Source: Cyanobacteria bacterium K_DeepCast_35m_m2_155 | GTDB taxonomy: Bacteria; Cyanobacteriota; Cyanobacteriia; PCC-6307; Cyanobiaceae | DNA length: 48,203 nt | Assembly (NCBI GenBank): GCA_016882285.1 | Contig: VGQS01000004.1 | Span: 1-48,203, forward strand | Direction: 5' to 3' | Part shown: in pieces, positions 32,456 to 40,541 of the stretch | How positions within the stretch are numbered: position 1 is the first letter of the stretch | Layout: each line of letters begins with the position of its first letter | Notes under the pieces: generated by a model | Told to the model about the DNA's origin: nothing | Database searches by the model: none | The model's input: only the letters and a program-made list of their open reading frames with translations | Made by a program: the position numbers and the translations under genes

Positions 32456-33535
32456 TTAATCGAGCCTCCAGGCCCCTCCTGATTGCCACTGCAGCAACTG
32501 CGCAGCCAGGCTCGCATCGCACTGGTTGCTGCCATCGAGTTGCAGTCTGGGAGCCTGACTGCGGCCCAGCAGCTCGTGGTCGTAGCACCGGTCGTAGTAG
32601 TCGAGCATCTGGCGGCATGCCGCTGCCATGTCGCCGCTGGCGATCGCTTCGAGTGCCAGCGCCGTGCGTTGGGGGCCCAGCCGCTTGCTGATGCGGCGCG
32701 TGGCTTCGCTGAGGGCTGCTTCACCCTGATCGCCGTACACACCAACCAGCCGCTGCACCCGTTCGTCATCACGGCGTTGCAGCTCCACCACGGGCGCCTG
32801 CTGCATCTGGCGCCACAGTCCGCCGGGTATGCGGCAGCGGCCGACCTGCGCGCTTTCGGCTTCAAGCCAGAGTGGTGCTGACAGGGCACTGCAGCGCCAC
32901 AGCGCCATGGCGAGGCGGTTTTCAAAGTGTTCCGTGCTGGGCTGCGGCGCCATGCCAAGCCCCCCGAAGCTGCTGCCGCGATGGTGCGCCAGGCCTTCAA
33001 GGTCAATCACGGATCCGCCCTGGCTCTGCAGGGCCTGCAGCAGTTCGGTCTTGCCACTGCCGGTGCGCCCGCCAAGCAGCACCAGCGGCCAGGGCTCCTC
33101 AAAACGCGCCAGCACCCAGCGTCGAAAGCTCTTGTAACCGCCATCGAGAAGCTGGCAGTGCAGCCCTGAGGTCTCTGCCAGCCAGGCAACGCTGCCTGAG
33201 CGCAGGCCGCCGCGCCAGCAGTAGAGCCTCAGCGCAGTTGTGTCCCCGCCTGCCAGGCCGAGCAGGCTGTTGGCCATCTGTGCCAGACGCGGCCCCACCA
33301 GCTCCAGCCCCTGCAGCACTGCAGCGCTGCGGCCCTGCTGTTTGTAGAGCGTGCCGATGGAGCTGCGTTCCGCGTCGTCGAACAGCGGCAGGTTGAGGGC
33401 CCCAGGCAGATGTCCCTGGCTGAATTCAGCGGGACTGCGCACATCGATCAACGGGCCAGGCGCGGCCAAAAAGGCGTCAACCGTTAGCGGCGGTTGGCTT
33501 GGCATCAGCCCTGGGGCATCGGTCTCAGCTGACAT
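32456..33535 (-). CDS. mnmH: tRNA 2-selenouridine/geranyl-2-thiouridine synthase
   Basis: 359 residues from ATG 33535. N-terminal rhodanese domain with the family's YCWRGGLRS loop (C106) and a P-loop GGRTGSGKT (155-163) in the second domain; [11 protein letters not shown] between them is typical. MnmH (SelU/YbbB) replaces sulfur with selenium at the tRNA wobble uridine and can add a geranyl group. A selD gene is not in the window, so the selenium route is not established here. Divergent from gun4 across 31 bp. Confidence 0.92.
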   Translation of the reverse strand: MSAETDAPGLMPSQPPLTVDAFLAAPGPLIDVRSPAEFSQGHLPGALNLPLFDDAERSSIGTLYKQQGRSAAVLQGLELVGPRLAQMANSLLGLAGGDTTALRLYCWRGGLRSGSVAWLAETSGLHCQLLDGGYKSFRRWVLARFEEPWPLVLLGGRTGSGKTELLQALQSQGGSVIDLEGLAHHRGSSFGGLGMAPQPSTEHFENRLAMALWRCSALSAPLWLEAESAQVGRCRIPGGLWRQMQQAPVVELQRRDDERVQRLVGVYGDQGEAALSEATRRISKRLGPQRTALALEAIASGDMAAACRQMLDYYDRCYDHELLGRSQAPRLQLDGSNQCDASLAAQLLQWQSGGAWRLD

Positions 33536-33566
33536 AGTGGGCGCAGATTGGCCGCCTCGGCATCCC

Positions 33567-34283
33567 ATGCTCTCCGGTCCTCCGGCTGCCACCGCGACTG
33601 CTGAGCAACTGCTGGACCGATTTTTGGCGGCCTCCGAGCGCCAGCGCCGCTCCCTGTTGCCCCAACTCGAGGCGCGTGCCACCGAATTGGTTGCCCACAT
33701 TCCCGACCGCCTGCAGCGCTGTGACCCCGATGCTGACGATTGGGCTGCGGGCTTCTTGATTCAGGTGCTGCTTGCGACGATCAGCACCGATGCGCAGCAG
33801 CACTGGTGGCAGCAGCATCCCAACGGCTGGCTTCATGTCACCTCGGCGGCAGGCGTTGATCTCGTGCCGCTGCAACGGTCGCTGGTGGAACTGGATTTTG
33901 AGCAGGCCGACCGCCTCACCAGTGCCCTGTTGCGCCAGTTGGCTGGCCCAGCTGCCGAGGCCCGCGGTTACGTCTATTACAGCGAAGTGCCGCCGATGCC
34001 GGCGGTTGATCTGCAGAGCCTTGATCGCCTGTGGCTGGTGTACTCACGGGGTCGCTTCGGCTTTTCCGTGCAGGCCCGTCTGCTGCAGAGCTGCGGTGGC
34101 CGTTGGGACAGGCTCTGGCCGCGCATCGGCTGGAAAACGGCAGGTCTTTGGACGCGTTACCCGGGTTCGTTCACCTGGACCCTTGAGGCGCCTGAAGGGC
34201 ACATGCCCCTGGTCAACCAGTTGCGGGGTGTGCGCCTGATGGATGCCCTGCTCAATCACCCCGGACTGCAACAGCGCGTGTGA
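33567..34283 (+). CDS. gun4: GUN4-domain protein (Mg-chelatase activator)
   Basis: 238 residues from ATG 33567. A helical N-terminal half (about 8-85) is followed by the GUN4 domain (about 95-230) with LVELDFEQADRLTSALL, MPAVDLQSLDRLWLVYSRGRFGFSVQ, and WPRIGWKTAGLWTRYPGSFTWTLEAPEGHMPLVNQLRG. GUN4 binds protoporphyrin IX and its Mg form and stimulates ChlH-containing Mg-chelatase at the entry to chlorophyll synthesis. This two-part build matches Synechocystis Gun4 (sll0558). Confidence 0.93.
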   Translation: MLSGPPAATATAEQLLDRFLAASERQRRSLLPQLEARATELVAHIPDRLQRCDPDADDWAAGFLIQVLLATISTDAQQHWWQQHPNGWLHVTSAAGVDLVPLQRSLVELDFEQADRLTSALLRQLAGPAAEARGYVYYSEVPPMPAVDLQSLDRLWLVYSRGRFGFSVQARLLQSCGGRWDRLWPRIGWKTAGLWTRYPGSFTWTLEAPEGHMPLVNQLRGVRLMDALLNHPGLQQRV

Positions 34284-34343
34284 GGCCCAAGAGAGGGGGC
34301 ACCGTCCGGTTTAGGGTCAAGACATGGCTGCGGTTTCGGCCCG

Positions 34344-34766
34344 GTGAAGACCCTGCGCTGGTCTGATTTCATCACCCCCTCCACCCTGCAGCTCGCGCCG
34401 CTGCTTGACCTGTTGCTTGAGCCTGTGCGCTGTCATGAGCTGCAGTCCAAGCTGCAGCTTGGACTGCAGGAAGCGCTGGTCAATGCCGTACGACATGGCA
34501 ATGGCTGCGACCCGAGCAAGTGCGTGCGCATCCGCCGGATCGAAACCCCACGCTGGTGGATCTATCAGGTCCAGGACGAAGGGCCAGGACTACCGCTTCA
34601 AGGCCGCAGCGCCTGCCTGCCCACCGACTGTGATGCCACAGGTGGTCGCGGCCTGTTTTTGATCCATCACTGCTTCGATGATGTGCGCTGGAGCCGCCGC
34701 GGCAATCGGCTGCAGCTCGCCGTCAGCCGCTCGACCTCTACCGCCGTCCGCAGCCTGGATCGCTGA
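34344..34766 (+). CDS. RsbW/SpoIIAB-like anti-sigma-type histidine kinase domain
   Basis: 140 residues from GTG 34344. A stand-alone HATPase_c-like fold: N-box QEALVNAVRHGN (42-53), G1 box DEGPGLP (78-84) and G2 GGRGLFLIHHCFDD (100-113). Such proteins phosphorylate Ser/Thr of SpoIIAA-type partners and hold sigma factors in Bacillus; cyanobacterial versions are often partner-switching regulators. No sigma factor lies nearby. Its partner could be any STAS protein. The 3' end overlaps the next gene on the opposite strand by 29 bp. Confidence 0.85.
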   Translation: MKTLRWSDFITPSTLQLAPLLDLLLEPVRCHELQSKLQLGLQEALVNAVRHGNGCDPSKCVRIRRIETPRWWIYQVQDEGPGLPLQGRSACLPTDCDATGGRGLFLIHHCFDDVRWSRRGNRLQLAVSRSTSTAVRSLDR

Positions 34767-35049
34767 TTTCATGCCGCAGCCAGCGCTCCGCATGCTCGAG
34801 CAGCTCGAGTGAACGCTGCCGAGCACCTGAAGCATCAGCCGATCCTGCCGGATCGTCCGCGATGAGGTGCACCAGCGCTGCGGCCAGTTGCTCGGCCGCC
34901 CGCCGTGATCGGTCGTTTTTGAGCCGGTGCCAGTCGCGTTCAGCAATGCTGAGCTGGCGCTGCAGCGCGATCGCCTGCTCAAGGGCACCACTGGGCCAAT
35001 CGCCCCGCCGGTCGCTCACGTTGCTTCTCAAGCGATGAAACCGCGCCAT
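34738..35049 (-). CDS. Unknown helical protein
   Basis: 103 residues, strongly basic and helical: LEQAIALQRQLSIAERDWHRLKNDRSRRAAEQLAAALVHLIADD, then a C-terminal helix QRSLELLEHAERWLRHEISD. No membrane segment or enzyme motif. Not recognised. It overlaps the RsbW-like gene by 29 bp tail to tail and diverges from the following small gene across 25 bp. Confidence 0.6.
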   Translation of the reverse strand: MARFHRLRSNVSDRRGDWPSGALEQAIALQRQLSIAERDWHRLKNDRSRRAAEQLAAALVHLIADDPAGSADASGARQRSLELLEHAERWLRHEISDPGCGRR

Positions 35050-35074
35050 CCTGGCGTGAGCTGATCCACAGTCG

Positions 35075-35335
35075 ATGCGCGCGCAGCGATCGCTATCTGG
35101 CCTGCAACCGCCGCGTGTGCTGCATCAGTTGGCCGCGCTGATGAGCCTGCCCGTTCAGACCCGCGGCAGCAGTGGTGTTGCGTTGCGGCGTCAGCGCCAG
35201 CGCCTGGCCCTGGCTCAGCGGTTGCTCGAGGCCATGCCGCCTGAGCTCTTGCCTGCCGGGGGGGCTGAGCGGTTCTGGCGCGTCCTGCGCTGGGGCGGGC
35301 TGGGCATGCTGCTGGCCTGGCTGCTGCAGCGTTAA
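35075..35335 (+). CDS. Small tail-anchored-like membrane protein, unknown
   Basis: 86 residues. A basic soluble part (LRRQRQRLALAQRLLEAMPPELLPAGG) ends in one membrane segment (about residues 68-84, WRVLRWGGLGMLLAWLLQR). Arg-rich, no signal peptide. Not recognised. It is followed after six bases by the converging methyltransferase. Confidence 0.55.
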   Translation: MRAQRSLSGLQPPRVLHQLAALMSLPVQTRGSSGVALRRQRQRLALAQRLLEAMPPELLPAGGAERFWRVLRWGGLGMLLAWLLQR

Positions 35336-35341
35336 GCCCAT

Positions 35342-36400
35342 TCAGCGCGGTTTGCGTGCCTGCCAGACCCGGCTCATGAAGTGCGAGGCGCCGCTGATCG
35401 CCTCAAAGCCAGCCTGCTTGAGGCGTTGGTCGATGTCGTCGCGGATGTAGTCGGGGTAGTAGGGCTCGTGGAAGGCTTTGCGGAAGTTGTCCATCACCAG
35501 CTCGAACTGGGGTGAATCAGCCAGCTGCACCGAATCGGCCAACACCAGCACTCCGCCCGGTTCCAGCAGCCGGAAGCAGTCGTTGAGCACGTTCTGGCGC
35601 GCTTCGGCGGGTAGCTCGTGCAGCAGGAAAACGCAGCTGATGCCCTGCATGCTGGCGTCGGCAAAGGGCATGCTCTCGCCATTGCCCTGCACCAGCTGTG
35701 GCAGCTCGCCTGGCAGCTGACTCAGCCAGCGATTGGCCTGCCGCAGGTAGGCATGGGACAGATCAAGGCCGACCAGCTGGGCCTGGGGCAGCGCCCCACG
35801 AATCTGGCGCAGGGTGCGGCCCGTACCGGTGGCCACATCGAGCACGCGCAGCTGCGAGGCCGGGCGGTCTGCAAAGGCGCGAAGACCCTGCACCAGTGGG
35901 CCGAGCACCCGGCGGCGCATCGGGTCTGCATTGCCGTTGAACAGGATTTCGACCTGCAGGTCGTACAGAGAGGCCGAGGTGTCGCTCAGGTACCCGTCAC
36001 TCTGATGGTGAAAGTTCTGTAGGTAGTACTCCGGATAGGCCTGGAGATCGACGTCATCGGGAAGGTCCTTGACGTTGCGCTCGCGCCTGCGGTTCCAGGT
36101 GCGCGGGGTGTCCAGCCATACCAGTGGGTAGCGCGCTGCCCAGTCGAGCCAGGGGGCATCAAACAGCAGCGAGGCTGGGTACAGGCCCCGTTCTGCCTCC
36201 TCCCAGTCCAGGTCCTGCAGCTGGTCCATTGACGCTTTGATCTGACGGAACAGCCCTGGCGAAACCGGTTCGGTCTTGGGTGATCCCTCCGGCGCCACCA
36301 GGGTCATCAGCCGTGTGCTGGCTTCCTTGTGCACCAGCCCGAGCAGGCCTTTGCCCTGCTGCATGGTCTGGTAGGCGAGCTTGGTCAGCAGATCGGCCAT
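35342..36400 (-). CDS. Class I SAM-dependent methyltransferase
   Basis: 352 residues. A cyanobacteria-like N-terminal domain of about 180 residues (DWEEAERGLYPASLLFDAPWLDWAARYPLVWLDTP) precedes the Rossmann methyltransferase: LRVLDVATGTGRTLRQI (motif I), LVGLDLSHAYLRQA (acidic loop), and FADASMQGISCVFLLHELPAEARQNVL with the ribose/base region. Substrate is not predictable from these motifs. Related proteins occur widely in cyanobacteria as uncharacterised methyltransferases. The 194 bp before glnA's end contains only the glnA terminator. Confidence 0.85.
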   Translation of the reverse strand: MADLLTKLAYQTMQQGKGLLGLVHKEASTRLMTLVAPEGSPKTEPVSPGLFRQIKASMDQLQDLDWEEAERGLYPASLLFDAPWLDWAARYPLVWLDTPRTWNRRRERNVKDLPDDVDLQAYPEYYLQNFHHQSDGYLSDTSASLYDLQVEILFNGNADPMRRRVLGPLVQGLRAFADRPASQLRVLDVATGTGRTLRQIRGALPQAQLVGLDLSHAYLRQANRWLSQLPGELPQLVQGNGESMPFADASMQGISCVFLLHELPAEARQNVLNDCFRLLEPGGVLVLADSVQLADSPQFELVMDNFRKAFHEPYYPDYIRDDIDQRLKQAGFEAISGASHFMSRVWQARKPR

Positions 36401-36522
36401 GACGTGGGTGCGACAACGTCGTCAGTCGAGGCCATTCCAACGGATCGTGGGCCCGAGCGCGTTCCTCGCTGGACCACTCACCCAGACGGCTTGCCGGCAG
36501 TGAGGTTTCGCTTTGGCGACGA

Positions 36523-36555
36523 CACAACAAAAAGCCCCCTGCACGCAGGGGGCTT
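36523..36555 (-). terminator. Rho-independent terminator of glnA
   Basis: Read on the minus strand, AAGCCCCCTGC (36555-36545) and its perfect complement (36542-36532) form an 11 bp stem with a two-base centre, followed by a T-rich run (TTTTGTTGT, 36533-36525). It lies 40 bp downstream of the glnA stop, the right place and orientation. It is the clearest terminator in the window. Confidence 0.9.
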
Positions 36556-36594
36556 GCTGATGACGGTCTGAGCGTTGCCGTGCTGAGCTGCCGA

Positions 36595-38013
36595 TCAGGC
36601 GTCGTAGTACATCACGAACTCGTGGGGGTGGGGCCGCTGACGCAGTTGCTGCACCTCTTCGTACTTGAGGGCAATCCAGTTGTTGATGAAGTCTTCGGTG
36701 AAGACGCCCCCAGCCAGCAGGTAGTCCTTGTCGGCATCGAGAGCTTCCAGTGCTCCATTGAGCGAGGCCGGCACGGTCGAGATCTTGGCCAGTTCTTCGG
36801 CCGACAGCTCGAACAGGTCAACGTCGGTGCCATCACCGGGGTCGATCTGGTTCTTGATGCCGTCGATGCCGGCCATGAGCATGGCGGCAAAACCCAGATA
36901 CGGGTTCGAGAGGGCATCACCCGAGCGGAACTCGAGGCGCTTGGCCTTGGGGCTGGGGCCGGTGAGCGGAATGCGCACCGCGGCCGAGCGATTGCCCTGG
37001 CTGTACACCAGGTTCACCGGTGCTTCAAAGCCGGGCACCAGGCGCTTGTAGCTGTTGGTGGTGGGATTGGTGAAGGCCAGGAAGCTGGGCGCGTGCTTGA
37101 GCAGACCGCCGATGTACCAGCGGGCTGTCTGAGACAGGTTGGCGTAGGTGCCTTCGCCGAAGAACAGCGGATTGCCACCCTTCCACAGGCTCTGGTGCAC
37201 GTGCATGCCGCTGCCGTTGTCGGCGAACACGGGCTTGGGCATGAACGTGGCGGTCTTGCCGTACTTGCGTGCAATGTTGCGCACCACGTACTTGTAGATC
37301 ATCACGTTGTCGGCCGCGCTGATCAGCTCGGCGAACTTGATGCCGAGTTCGTGCTGGGCCGTGGCCACCTCGTGGTGCTGCTTTTCGATGGGGACGCCAA
37401 GGCTGCCCATGGTGAGCAGCATCTCGGTGCGCATGTCCTGCAGCGTGTCGTTGGGGGCGACGGGGAAGTAGCCCTCCTTCAGCTGAATCTTGTAAGCGAG
37501 GTTGCCGCCCTCCTCCTGGCGGGCGGTGTTCCAGGGCGCTTCGATCGAATCGACGCTGTAGAAGCTGCTGCCGCTGCCTGAGGTGTAGCGGACGTCGTCG
37601 AAGACAAAGAATTCGGGCTCAGGGCCGAAGTAAGCCGTGTCGGCAATGCCCGTGGTGCCCAGGTAATCGAGGGCCTTCTGGGCCAGGGCGCGGGGGCAGC
37701 GTGCATAGGGCTTGCCGCTGCGGGGCTCCTGGATCGAGCAGATCAGGCTGAGAGTCTTGTGGCTGTAGAAGGGGTCGATCCAGGCGGTGTTGGGATCGGG
37801 CACCATCGCCATGTCCGACTCATTGATCGCTTTCCAGCCGCGGATCGATGAACCGTCGAAGGCCACGCCACTGGTGAAGGCATCGGCATCGATCAGGTCC
37901 TCGCAAACGGTCAGGTGCTGCCATTTGCCGTGCAGATCGACGAACTTGAGATCGATCAGTTCGATCCCTTCGTCTTTGATCATGCGAAGGACGTCTTGGG
38001 CTGTTTTGGCCAT
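36595..38013 (-). CDS. glnA: Glutamine synthetase type I
   Basis: 472 residues from ATG 38013; the longer open frame is chance and would add a 40-residue head. Start [17 protein letters not shown] is the family N-terminus. Landmarks: [33 protein letters not shown] with metal-binding Glu/His, [22 protein letters not shown] and the flexible GlnA loop region [13 protein letters not shown]. It makes glutamine from glutamate and ammonium with ATP, the main nitrogen entry point, and feeds GOGAT. An NtcA-type promoter lies upstream and a terminator downstream, so it is probably a single-gene transcript. Confidence 0.97.
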   Translation of the reverse strand: MAKTAQDVLRMIKDEGIELIDLKFVDLHGKWQHLTVCEDLIDADAFTSGVAFDGSSIRGWKAINESDMAMVPDPNTAWIDPFYSHKTLSLICSIQEPRSGKPYARCPRALAQKALDYLGTTGIADTAYFGPEPEFFVFDDVRYTSGSGSSFYSVDSIEAPWNTARQEEGGNLAYKIQLKEGYFPVAPNDTLQDMRTEMLLTMGSLGVPIEKQHHEVATAQHELGIKFAELISAADNVMIYKYVVRNIARKYGKTATFMPKPVFADNGSGMHVHQSLWKGGNPLFFGEGTYANLSQTARWYIGGLLKHAPSFLAFTNPTTNSYKRLVPGFEAPVNLVYSQGNRSAAVRIPLTGPSPKAKRLEFRSGDALSNPYLGFAAMLMAGIDGIKNQIDPGDGTDVDLFELSAEELAKISTVPASLNGALEALDADKDYLLAGGVFTEDFINNWIALKYEEVQQLRQRPHPHEFVMYYDA

Positions 38014-38058
38014 GACACGGGAAGGGGATGATGCCGCATCTCGGGCGGCTTGCAGCGG

Positions 38059-38101
38059 ACCGTACGGATCGCCGGTGCCCTGGTTTTGTATCAGAGGTAA
38101 C
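38059..38101 (-). promoter_or_regulatory. NtcA-type promoter of glnA
   Basis: On the minus strand GTT-N8-TAC (38101-38088) differs from the NtcA consensus GTA-N8-TAC at one base. A -10 TACGGT (38064-38059, form TAN3T) follows after 23 nt, within the usual class II NtcA spacing of 20-24. The start of transcription would lie near 38052, about 40 nt before the ATG. NtcA control of glnA is established in other cyanobacteria; here it is read from sequence alone. Confidence 0.65.
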
Positions 38102-38247
38102 TCTTTTTGCTCTTCCCGGGCCGATGGCGCCATCAGGCACTTTGCGTAACCGTTTCTGTCAACTTGCCCAGATCCCCGCTCGCATCAGGGTTTTCCAGGG
38201 CCTGCGGTGCTAGTTTGCGGCCGCTGCAGCGACCCCTTCGACCTGCC

Positions 38248-38769
38248 ATGCGCGATGCCATCACCGGTCTGATAGGCCGCTACGACCAACTTGGTCGGTA
38301 CCTGGATCGCGAGGCCATCGACCGCATGAACGGCTATTACGCCGAGGCGGCTGATCGCCTTGCTGTGGTTGAGCTGATCAATCGTGAGGCTGCTGAGATT
38401 GTGCGTGAAGCTGCCCAGCGTCTGTGGTTAGCGGATCCCGAGCTGATCCTGCCTGGCGGAAACGCCTACACCACCCGGCGGCTGTCGGCTTGCCTGCGCG
38501 ACATGGATTATTTCCTGCGCTACGCCAGCTACGCCCTGGTGGCCGATGACGTCACGATGCTCAATGAGCGTGTGCTCAATGGCCTTGACGACACCTATAA
38601 GAGCCTGGGCGTGCCCACCGGCCCCACCGTACGCAGCATCGCCCTGTTGGCCGATGTGGTCTGCGAAAAGGCTGCAGAAGCCAATCTGTCGGTTGCAACC
38701 GGCTGGGTGCGCGCTCCGTTTGAGCACCTCTGCCGCGGTCTGGCTGCCACCAATGTGAGGGCGCGCTGA
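38248..38769 (+). CDS. apcF: Allophycocyanin beta-18 subunit
   Basis: 173 residues from ATG 38248. Phycobiliprotein fold with GGNAYTTRRLSACLRDMDYFLRYASYAL: C82 binds phycocyanobilin and N72 is the usual methylated Asn. The opening MRDAITGLIGRYDQLGRYLDREAID matches ApcF, not ApcB. In the phycobilisome core ApcF replaces ApcB next to ApcE in the terminal emitter trimer and helps pass energy to photosystem II. A TAGTTT -10-like box stands at 38211-38216. It diverges from glnA across 234 bp. Confidence 0.93.
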   Translation: MRDAITGLIGRYDQLGRYLDREAIDRMNGYYAEAADRLAVVELINREAAEIVREAAQRLWLADPELILPGGNAYTTRRLSACLRDMDYFLRYASYALVADDVTMLNERVLNGLDDTYKSLGVPTGPTVRSIALLADVVCEKAAEANLSVATGWVRAPFEHLCRGLAATNVRAR

Positions 38770-38775
38770 GCGCCC
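38759..38775. other. Short GC hairpin at the apcF stop
   Basis: GGGCGC (38759-38764), a five-base loop and GCGCCC (38770-38775) form a perfect 6 bp stem over the apcF stop codon (38767-38769). No T-rich tract follows, so it is weak as a terminator and may slow transcription or stabilise the apcF 3' end. Confidence 0.3.
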
Positions 38776-38820
38776 CTTAGGCTCGCCTGATTGCTCCAGC
38801 CCGCCGTCTTGCCTTCCCCC

Positions 38821-40011
38821 GTGCTGCCCCCCGTCAATTCCAGTCATCGTCGGGCCCTTGATCCGATCAACACCCCGTCACGTCTGCTGTTGGGTCCAGG
38901 CCCGTCGAACGCCCACCCGACGGTGCTTGAGGCGCTGAGCCGGACCCCCATCGGCCATCTCGATCCGCTGTACGTGGAGTTGATGGGCGAGGTGCAGGAG
39001 CTGCTGCGCTACGCCTGGCAGACCGAGAACCGGCTCACCATTCCGATGAGCGGCACCGGCAGCGCGGCCATGGAAGCCACCCTGGCCAACACGATCGAGC
39101 CTGGTGACACCGTGCTCGTGGCGGTCATCGGCTACTTCGGCCTGCGCCTGGCCGACATGGCCGGTCGCTACCGCGCCAACGTCATCACGATCGAAAAGCC
39201 CTGGGGCGAAGCCTTCTCGCTGGCTGAACTGGAGCAGGCCGTGGCCACCCACAAGCCCACGATCCTGGCGATGGTGCATGCCGAAACCTCCACAGGTGTG
39301 TGCCAGCCGATGGAGGGCATCGGTGATCTTTGCCGTGCCAACGACTGCCTGCTGTTGCTCGACACCGTGACCTCGCTTGGCGGCGTGCCGCTGTTTCTCG
39401 ATGCCTGGAAGGTTGATCTGGCTTACAGCTGCAGCCAGAAAGGGCTGAGCTGCCCGCCCGGACTGGGTCCCTTCACCATGGGTCCGCGGGCTGAGGCCAA
39501 GATGATGGGCCGCAGCGGCAAGGTGCCCAACTGGTACCTCGATGTGACCCTGCTCAACCAGTACTGGGGCAGTGATCGGGTGTATCACCACACCGCCCCG
39601 GTCAACATGAACTTCGGCATGCGCGAGGCCCTGCGCCTGTTGGCCGACGAGGGGCTTGAGTCGGCCTGGGCACGTCACCGCAGCAATGCCGAGCGGCTCT
39701 GGGCCGGGCTTGAGCGTCTCGGGCTGGAGCTTCATGTTCCCGAGCACCTGCGCCTGCCCACCCTCACGACCGTGCGCATCCCAGAGGGTGTCGATGGCAA
39801 GGCGTTCAGCCTGCACCTGCTCAACACCCATGGCATCGAAATGGGTGGGGGCCTTGGCGCCCTGGCTGGCAAGGTTTGGCGTATCGGGCTGATGGGTTAC
39901 AACAGCCAGCCTGAAAACGTTGATCGACTGCTCAATTTGCTGGAGCGCGACCTGCCCGCGTTTCGCACCGGCAGCGCTGCAGCGGCGCCTCAGCCGGTGG
40001 CCGCGCTCTGA
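38821..40011 (+). CDS. Alanine/serine-glyoxylate aminotransferase family
   Basis: 396 residues from GTG 38821; TTGs at 38791 and 38809 are alternatives and none has a clear ribosome site. Class V PLP enzyme: LLLGPGPSNAHPTVLEALS, SGTGSAAMEATL, HAETSTGV, and the PLP Lys in YSCSQKGLSCPPG (about K207 with this start). Family members (Sll1559-like) transfer amino groups from Ala or Ser to glyoxylate in photorespiratory metabolism. Picocyanobacteria make glyoxylate by photorespiration, so this role fits. Confidence 0.9.
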   Translation: MLPPVNSSHRRALDPINTPSRLLLGPGPSNAHPTVLEALSRTPIGHLDPLYVELMGEVQELLRYAWQTENRLTIPMSGTGSAAMEATLANTIEPGDTVLVAVIGYFGLRLADMAGRYRANVITIEKPWGEAFSLAELEQAVATHKPTILAMVHAETSTGVCQPMEGIGDLCRANDCLLLLDTVTSLGGVPLFLDAWKVDLAYSCSQKGLSCPPGLGPFTMGPRAEAKMMGRSGKVPNWYLDVTLLNQYWGSDRVYHHTAPVNMNFGMREALRLLADEGLESAWARHRSNAERLWAGLERLGLELHVPEHLRLPTLTTVRIPEGVDGKAFSLHLLNTHGIEMGGGLGALAGKVWRIGLMGYNSQPENVDRLLNLLERDLPAFRTGSAAAAPQPVAAL

Positions 40012-40505
40012 CGGCGCCGCTGCTTGAACCAGTTGCTGAGCTGATCGCTGGCCTGCTGGCCCAGCACTCCACCGATCACGTCCATGTGGTGGTGAGCGCT
40101 GGAATCGTTGGCCAGATTCAGGCAGCTACCCAGGGCACCCCGCTTGGGGTCTAGGGCTCCATAGACCACCCGGCCCACGCGCGCCTGCACGAGCGCACCG
40201 GCACACATCGGACAGGGTTCGAGCGTCACAACCAGCGTGCATTGGTTGAAGCGCCAATCCCCCAGCGTCCGTGAGGCCTGTGCCAGCGCGATCAGTTCGG
40301 CATGGGCCAGGGGGTCGTTGGCTCGCTCTCGCCTGTTGCTGCCCCAGCCGATGCAACGTGAGCGTTCGTCCAGGACGATCGCTGCCACCGGAACCTCCCC
40401 CTGCCTGCCGACCGCAGCGGCACAGCGCAGCAGGCGCCCCATCCACTGCTCGAGCTGCGCGACGTCCGGGGGAATGGCATCCATGGCTTCGTTGTAGCTG
40501 AGCAT
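39990..40505 (-). CDS. tadA: tRNA-specific adenosine deaminase
   Basis: 171 residues from ATG 40505; ATG 40484 gives a more typical N-terminus (MDAIPPDVAQLEQWMG). Zinc-site residues are present: H68-A-E70 and P97-C98-P-M-C101 plus GEVPVAAIVLD. TadA deaminates A34 to inosine in tRNA-Arg(ACG), letting it read CGN codons. The 3' end overlaps the aminotransferase gene by 22 bp tail to tail; the start diverges from the decarboxylase gene. Confidence 0.95.
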   Translation of the reverse strand: MLSYNEAMDAIPPDVAQLEQWMGRLLRCAAAVGRQGEVPVAAIVLDERSRCIGWGSNRRERANDPLAHAELIALAQASRTLGDWRFNQCTLVVTLEPCPMCAGALVQARVGRVVYGALDPKRGALGSCLNLANDSSAHHHMDVIGGVLGQQASDQLSNWFKQRRRQSAATG

Positions 40506-40541
40506 GACAAGCGACAATGGGCGCCTTGCGATCGTCACCCG

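Noticed and set aside
36401-36429. TGACG/CGTCA partial inverted repeat upstream of the methyltransferase
   Set aside because: Short arms with long spacing; a chance match is likely in GC-rich sequence.
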